Origin: Mycolicibacter longobardus
Lineage (GTDB): Bacteria > Actinomycetota > Actinomycetes > Mycobacteriales > Mycobacteriaceae
Assembly: GCF_002102265.1 (NCBI RefSeq)
Contig: NZ_LQPG01000017.1
Span: forward strand, 62,001 to 126,000
Length of the DNA: 64,000 bases
Reading direction: 5' to 3'
The translations under genes and the position numbers were made by a program. Numbering within the stretch: position 1 is the stretch's first letter; every line of letters begins with the position of its first letter. Of the stretch, positions 61,093-64,000 are shown piece by piece. The notes beneath the pieces were generated by a model that saw only the letters and a program-made list of their open reading frames with translations, was not told where the DNA came from and did no database searches.

Positions 61093-61857
61093 CTACTGGG
61101 CGGTGTATGCGCCGTCGACGGGGAGCGCGACGCCGGTGACGTAGCTTGCGGCATCGCTGCAGAGCCAGAGCACCGCCGCGGCGATCTCGTCGGCGTGGCC
61201 CAGTCTGCCCATCGGGATCGCGGCGAGAGCGGCTTGGGAGTCCAGTTCGCCGCCGGCTGTCATCCGCTCGACCATGGGGGTGTCGATGGTGCCGGGGCAT
61301 ACGGCGTTGACGCGGATGCCGAGTGGCGCGTATTCCAGCGCAACGCTTTTGGTCTGGCCGATCACCCCGTGCTTGGTGGCGTGGTAGGTCGCGCGGCCGT
61401 TACCGCCGACGAGGCCACCCAGCGACGAGCAGTTCACGATCGATCCGGAGCCTTGTTCCCGCATCTGTGCCAGCTCGTACTTCATCGACGCCCACACGCC
61501 CTGCAGATTCACCGAGACGATCTTGTTGAATGCGTCGGCGGTCTCGTCGGCGGCGCCGACCGGGGGCAGCATGATGCCGGCGTTGTTGAAGGCCACGTCG
61601 AGGCGGCCGAAGATTGCCACCGTGGTGTCGACCGCGTTCTTGACCTGGAGTTCGTCGGCGACGTCGCAGCCGATCGCGATCGCATTGAGCCCCTCGCCGG
61701 TGAGTTCCGTCGCGAAGCGTTCTGCGACCTCGATGTCGCGGTCGACGATCGCGGTTGCCGCTCCGGCCTGGGCGAAGCTCCGGGCGGTCGCTGCGCCCAT
61801 GCCGGCCGCCGCACCGGTGACGAAGGCGACCCTGTCGGTGAAGTCGTAGGTGATCAT
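61093..61857 (-). CDS. Short-chain dehydrogenase/reductase
   Basis: This 254-residue classical SDR has TGAAAGMGAATARSF, an Asp in VDRD for NAD preference, NNAGIMLPPVG and the S-Y-K catalytic set of NCSSLGGLVGGNGRATYHATKHG. The C-terminus is YVTGVALPVDGAYTAQ. It is last in the ADH-AKR-SDR group on the minus strand, 51 bp after the aldo/keto reductase. Confidence 0.92.
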   Translation of the reverse strand: MITYDFTDRVAFVTGAAAGMGAATARSFAQAGAATAIVDRDIEVAERFATELTGEGLNAIAIGCDVADELQVKNAVDTTVAIFGRLDVAFNNAGIMLPPVGAADETADAFNKIVSVNLQGVWASMKYELAQMREQGSGSIVNCSSLGGLVGGNGRATYHATKHGVIGQTKSVALEYAPLGIRVNAVCPGTIDTPMVERMTAGGELDSQAALAAIPMGRLGHADEIAAAVLWLCSDAASYVTGVALPVDGAYTAQ

Positions 61858-61908
61858 GGTGAGTCCTCTCGTTGAGATCGGGTTACGCGCAGTTTCCGCA
61901 GCACGCTG

Positions 61909-62892
61909 TCACGCCCAGCCCGGTTTCAGGGTTTCGGTGCGGTCGGTGGCCGGAGCGGGGGTTGTGGACAGGTCGGTGACCCGGCGGTATAGCTCCTCGG
62001 TCATGGTGATGTCGAGTGCGGCGAGGGAGCCTTCGAGCTGGTCGAGGTTGCGGGCCCCGATGATGGGAGCGGTGACCGCGGGGTTGGCCATCACCCAGGC
62101 GACGGCCAGAGCCGGGGGCGTGACGTCGAGGTCCGCGGCCAGAGCGGTGAAGCGTTCGGCGGTGGCGAAGTCGCTGTCGAGACCGAATCGGTCGGTGTAG
62201 CGAGGAACGTCCACCAGCCGTCCGCTGGCCGGTTTGGCGGTGCTGGTGTACTTACCGGTCAGCAGGCCGCCGCCGAGTGGGCTATAGGTGATGACGCCGA
62301 GCTGCTGTGCGGCGGCCAGCGGCAAAATTTCGACCTCGGCCTGTCGGCGGACCAGGTTGTACATCGGTTCGATGACCTGGAACCGGGCCAGGCCTTCGCG
62401 GGCGGAGACACCCAGGGCCAGGGCGATCTGCCATGCGGCCCAGTTGCTCACGCCGAGGTAGAGGATCTTTCCCGCCCGCTGCGCCTGGTCTAGTGCGCGG
62501 AGGGTCTCCTCGATCGGGGTGTTCTCGTCGAAGGCGTGGACGAAGTAGACGTCGATCCAGTCGGTGCGGAAGCGTCGCAGGCTGGCGTCGACCGCGAGGC
62601 TGATGTGGCGGCGGGACAGTCCGGCGGCGTTGGGGCCGGTACCGGTCGGGTAGAACACCTTCGAGGTGATCACCACCTCGTCGCGCTCGTCCTTGATCAA
62701 GCGTCCGAGGATCTCCTCCGATGCGCCGCCGCTGTAGACGTCGGCGGAGTCGAAGAAGTTGATACCGGCGTCGCGCACGCGCCGGTACATCTCCGCAGAG
62801 CTTTGATCGTCGGCCTCGGCGCCGAACGACATTGCGCCGAAGCACAACGGGGAGACCTGTACCCCGGTTGATCCGAGTGTTGTGTATTCCAT
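61909..62892 (-). CDS. Aldo/keto reductase
   Basis: This 327-residue AKR has the catalytic tetrad in FFDSADVYSGG (Asp and Tyr), VITSKVFYP (Lys) and DVYFVHAFDE (His), plus the NADPH-binding GVSNWAAWQI and a C-terminal PIIGARNLDQLEGSLAAL. ATG 62892. It lies between the zinc alcohol dehydrogenase and the SDR, 45 bp after the former. It reduces an aldehyde or ketone of unknown nature. Confidence 0.92.
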   Translation of the reverse strand: MEYTTLGSTGVQVSPLCFGAMSFGAEADDQSSAEMYRRVRDAGINFFDSADVYSGGASEEILGRLIKDERDEVVITSKVFYPTGTGPNAAGLSRRHISLAVDASLRRFRTDWIDVYFVHAFDENTPIEETLRALDQAQRAGKILYLGVSNWAAWQIALALGVSAREGLARFQVIEPMYNLVRRQAEVEILPLAAAQQLGVITYSPLGGGLLTGKYTSTAKPASGRLVDVPRYTDRFGLDSDFATAERFTALAADLDVTPPALAVAWVMANPAVTAPIIGARNLDQLEGSLAALDITMTEELYRRVTDLSTTPAPATDRTETLKPGWA

Positions 62893-62937
62893 GCGCTATC
62901 CGTTCTGTGCTACTCGAATTGGGTGAGTGAATGACGG

Positions 62938-63960
62938 CTACGGTTGCAGGAGCGCCTTGATGGCGCGGCGTTCGTCCATCGCTCGGTAGGCCTCAGCGGC
63001 CTGCGCCAGGGGAAGGATGAGGTCGAAGACCTTGCCAGGGTCGATCTCGCGGCGCCAGATGCGGCCGATGAGGTCGGGGAGGAATCGGCGCACTGGGGCG
63101 GGCCCGCCCATCAGGTGCACTTCGGCGTTGAAGAGTTCTTCGCCGGGGATCTGGACTCCGTGCGAGACGCCGACGAATCCGACGTGTCCGCCGGGCCGAG
63201 TGGAGCGGATGGCCTGCATCATGGCCTCCTGGGTGCCGACGGCCTCGACCACGCTGTGCGCCCCGAGGCCAGCGGTGAGTTCCTTGACCCGGGTCACACC
63301 TTTGTCGCCGCGTTCGGCGACGATGTCGGTTGCGCCGAACTTCAGAGCCAGCTTCTGCCGCGGTTCATGACGGGACATGGCGATGATGCGCTCGGCCCCA
63401 AGCTGTTTGGCGGCGAGCACACCCATCAGACCTACGGCACCGTCGCCGACAACGGCAACGGTCTTGCCCCGCCCGGCCTCGGCGGCTACCGCGCCGAACC
63501 AGCCGGTGCCGAGAACGTCGGAGGCAGCCAGCAGAGACGGGATCAGGTCGGGGTCGGGTTGGCCGGGAGTGGCGACGAGGGTGCCGTCGGCCAGAGGGAC
63601 GCGCAGGTACTCGGCTTGGGCTCCGCAGGCGCCGACGTACTGGACGTTTTCGCAGCGGGACTGGTAGCCGGCGCGGCAGATGGCGCAGGTGTTGTCGGAG
63701 GCGAAGAACGAGCCCACGACGAAGTCGCCGACCTTGATGTTCGTCACGGCATCGCCGACCTCGACGACGGTGCCGACGTACTCGTGGCCCATCGGGGTGG
63801 GGCGGTCGACAGGGTTGATGCCGCGCCAGTCCCACAGGTCCGAGCCGCACACGCAGGTCGCGGCCAGCTGAACGACGGCGTCGGTGGGTTCGGTGATCCG
63901 GGGGTGCGCGCGCTGTTCGATGCGGACATCGCCGGGAGCGTGGATGACGGCTCCGTACAT
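62938..63960 (-). CDS. Zinc-dependent alcohol dehydrogenase
   Basis: This medium-chain dehydrogenase of 340 residues has a catalytic zinc site (CVCGSDLWDWRG, GHEYVGTV), a structural zinc site with cysteines in NTCAICRAGYQSRC, and cofactor binding GDGAVGLMGVLAAKQLGAERII. It is the first gene seen of an ADH-AKR-SDR group; its promoter is at or beyond the window's right edge. Confidence 0.93.
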   Translation of the reverse strand: MYGAVIHAPGDVRIEQRAHPRITEPTDAVVQLAATCVCGSDLWDWRGINPVDRPTPMGHEYVGTVVEVGDAVTNIKVGDFVVGSFFASDNTCAICRAGYQSRCENVQYVGACGAQAEYLRVPLADGTLVATPGQPDPDLIPSLLAASDVLGTGWFGAVAAEAGRGKTVAVVGDGAVGLMGVLAAKQLGAERIIAMSRHEPRQKLALKFGATDIVAERGDKGVTRVKELTAGLGAHSVVEAVGTQEAMMQAIRSTRPGGHVGFVGVSHGVQIPGEELFNAEVHLMGGPAPVRRFLPDLIGRIWRREIDPGKVFDLILPLAQAAEAYRAMDERRAIKALLQP

Positions 63961-64000
63961 GGTCAGCTCTCCTCACCGGTGTTGTTGGTATCGCCGAAGA

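Noticed and set aside
1..64000. CRISPR array
   Set aside because: No regularly spaced short direct repeats were seen; the repeats found are palindromes or single duplications.

Overview
The window is a high-GC mycobacterial chromosome segment. The evidence is the proton-translocating NADH dehydrogenase operon (nuoA-E), fprA-prfB-ftsE-ftsX-smpB-ssrA, a PPE protein, several FadE acyl-CoA dehydrogenases, CYP136 with its TetR/SDR partners, and class Ib ribonucleotide reductase (nrdHIE). From memory of the M. tuberculosis gene order, the backbone runs collinear with roughly Rv3149 down to Rv3051c, with accessory blocks inserted. I cannot name the species; a non-tuberculous, environmental mycobacterium fits the large catabolic content.

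Layout. 1-4.1 kb: nuoE(partial)-D-C-B-A and an orphan receiver protein, all on the minus strand. 4.2-11.8 kb: an eight-gene minus-strand catabolic operon with stop/start overlaps at most junctions. It encodes a homogentisate-dioxygenase-like protein, hydrolase, CaiB CoA-transferase, HMG-CoA-lyase-like enzyme, TetR, acyl-CoA dehydrogenase, kinase-like phosphotransferase and DUF6285. The last three resemble the LvaC/LvaA/LvaB set that removes hydroxyl groups from acyl-CoAs by phosphorylation and elimination. 11.9-16.7 kb: a peptidoglycan amidase, fadE23-fadE24 and a HisN-type phosphatase. 16.7-24.3 kb: fprA, then prfB-mscS-Pro-rich protein-ftsE-ftsX-smpB-EamA transporter and the tmRNA gene.

24.25-26.9 kb is an accessory patch. 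The 3' end of ssrA is duplicated as a 21-bp direct repeat 1.34 kb downstream. Between the copies lies a PIN-toxin/antitoxin pair, and the presumed original tmRNA terminator now sits beyond the distal copy. A second toxin-antitoxin pair and an XRE-type gene follow. The tmRNA itself encodes an unusually long tag built from a 7-residue duplication.

27-36 kb: aldehyde dehydrogenase, a PPE-PPW protein with an iron-box-like site upstream, DUF488, MFS-PucR-amino-acid oxidoreductase, a Gre-like factor, tRNA-Ala(GGC) and a secreted Ala/Pro/Gly-rich protein. 36-42 kb: two divergent catabolic units (aldolase-amidohydrolase-hydroxyacid dehydrogenase, and metallo-hydrolase-CYP125-like P450) around a GntR regulator, with a shared putative operator. 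42-48.6 kb: L,D-transpeptidase, YbdD-CstA, SDR and a fused double-domain FadE. 48.7-55.5 kb: PoxB, a leucine-rich leader peptide with a foldable leader upstream of a stand-alone LeuA regulatory-domain protein, CYP136/TetR/SDR and an AAA ATPase. 55.9-58.8 kb: nrdHIE. 58.9-64 kb: a DUF732 secreted protein, an MFS efflux pump and a redox operon (Zn-alcohol dehydrogenase, aldo/keto reductase, SDR).
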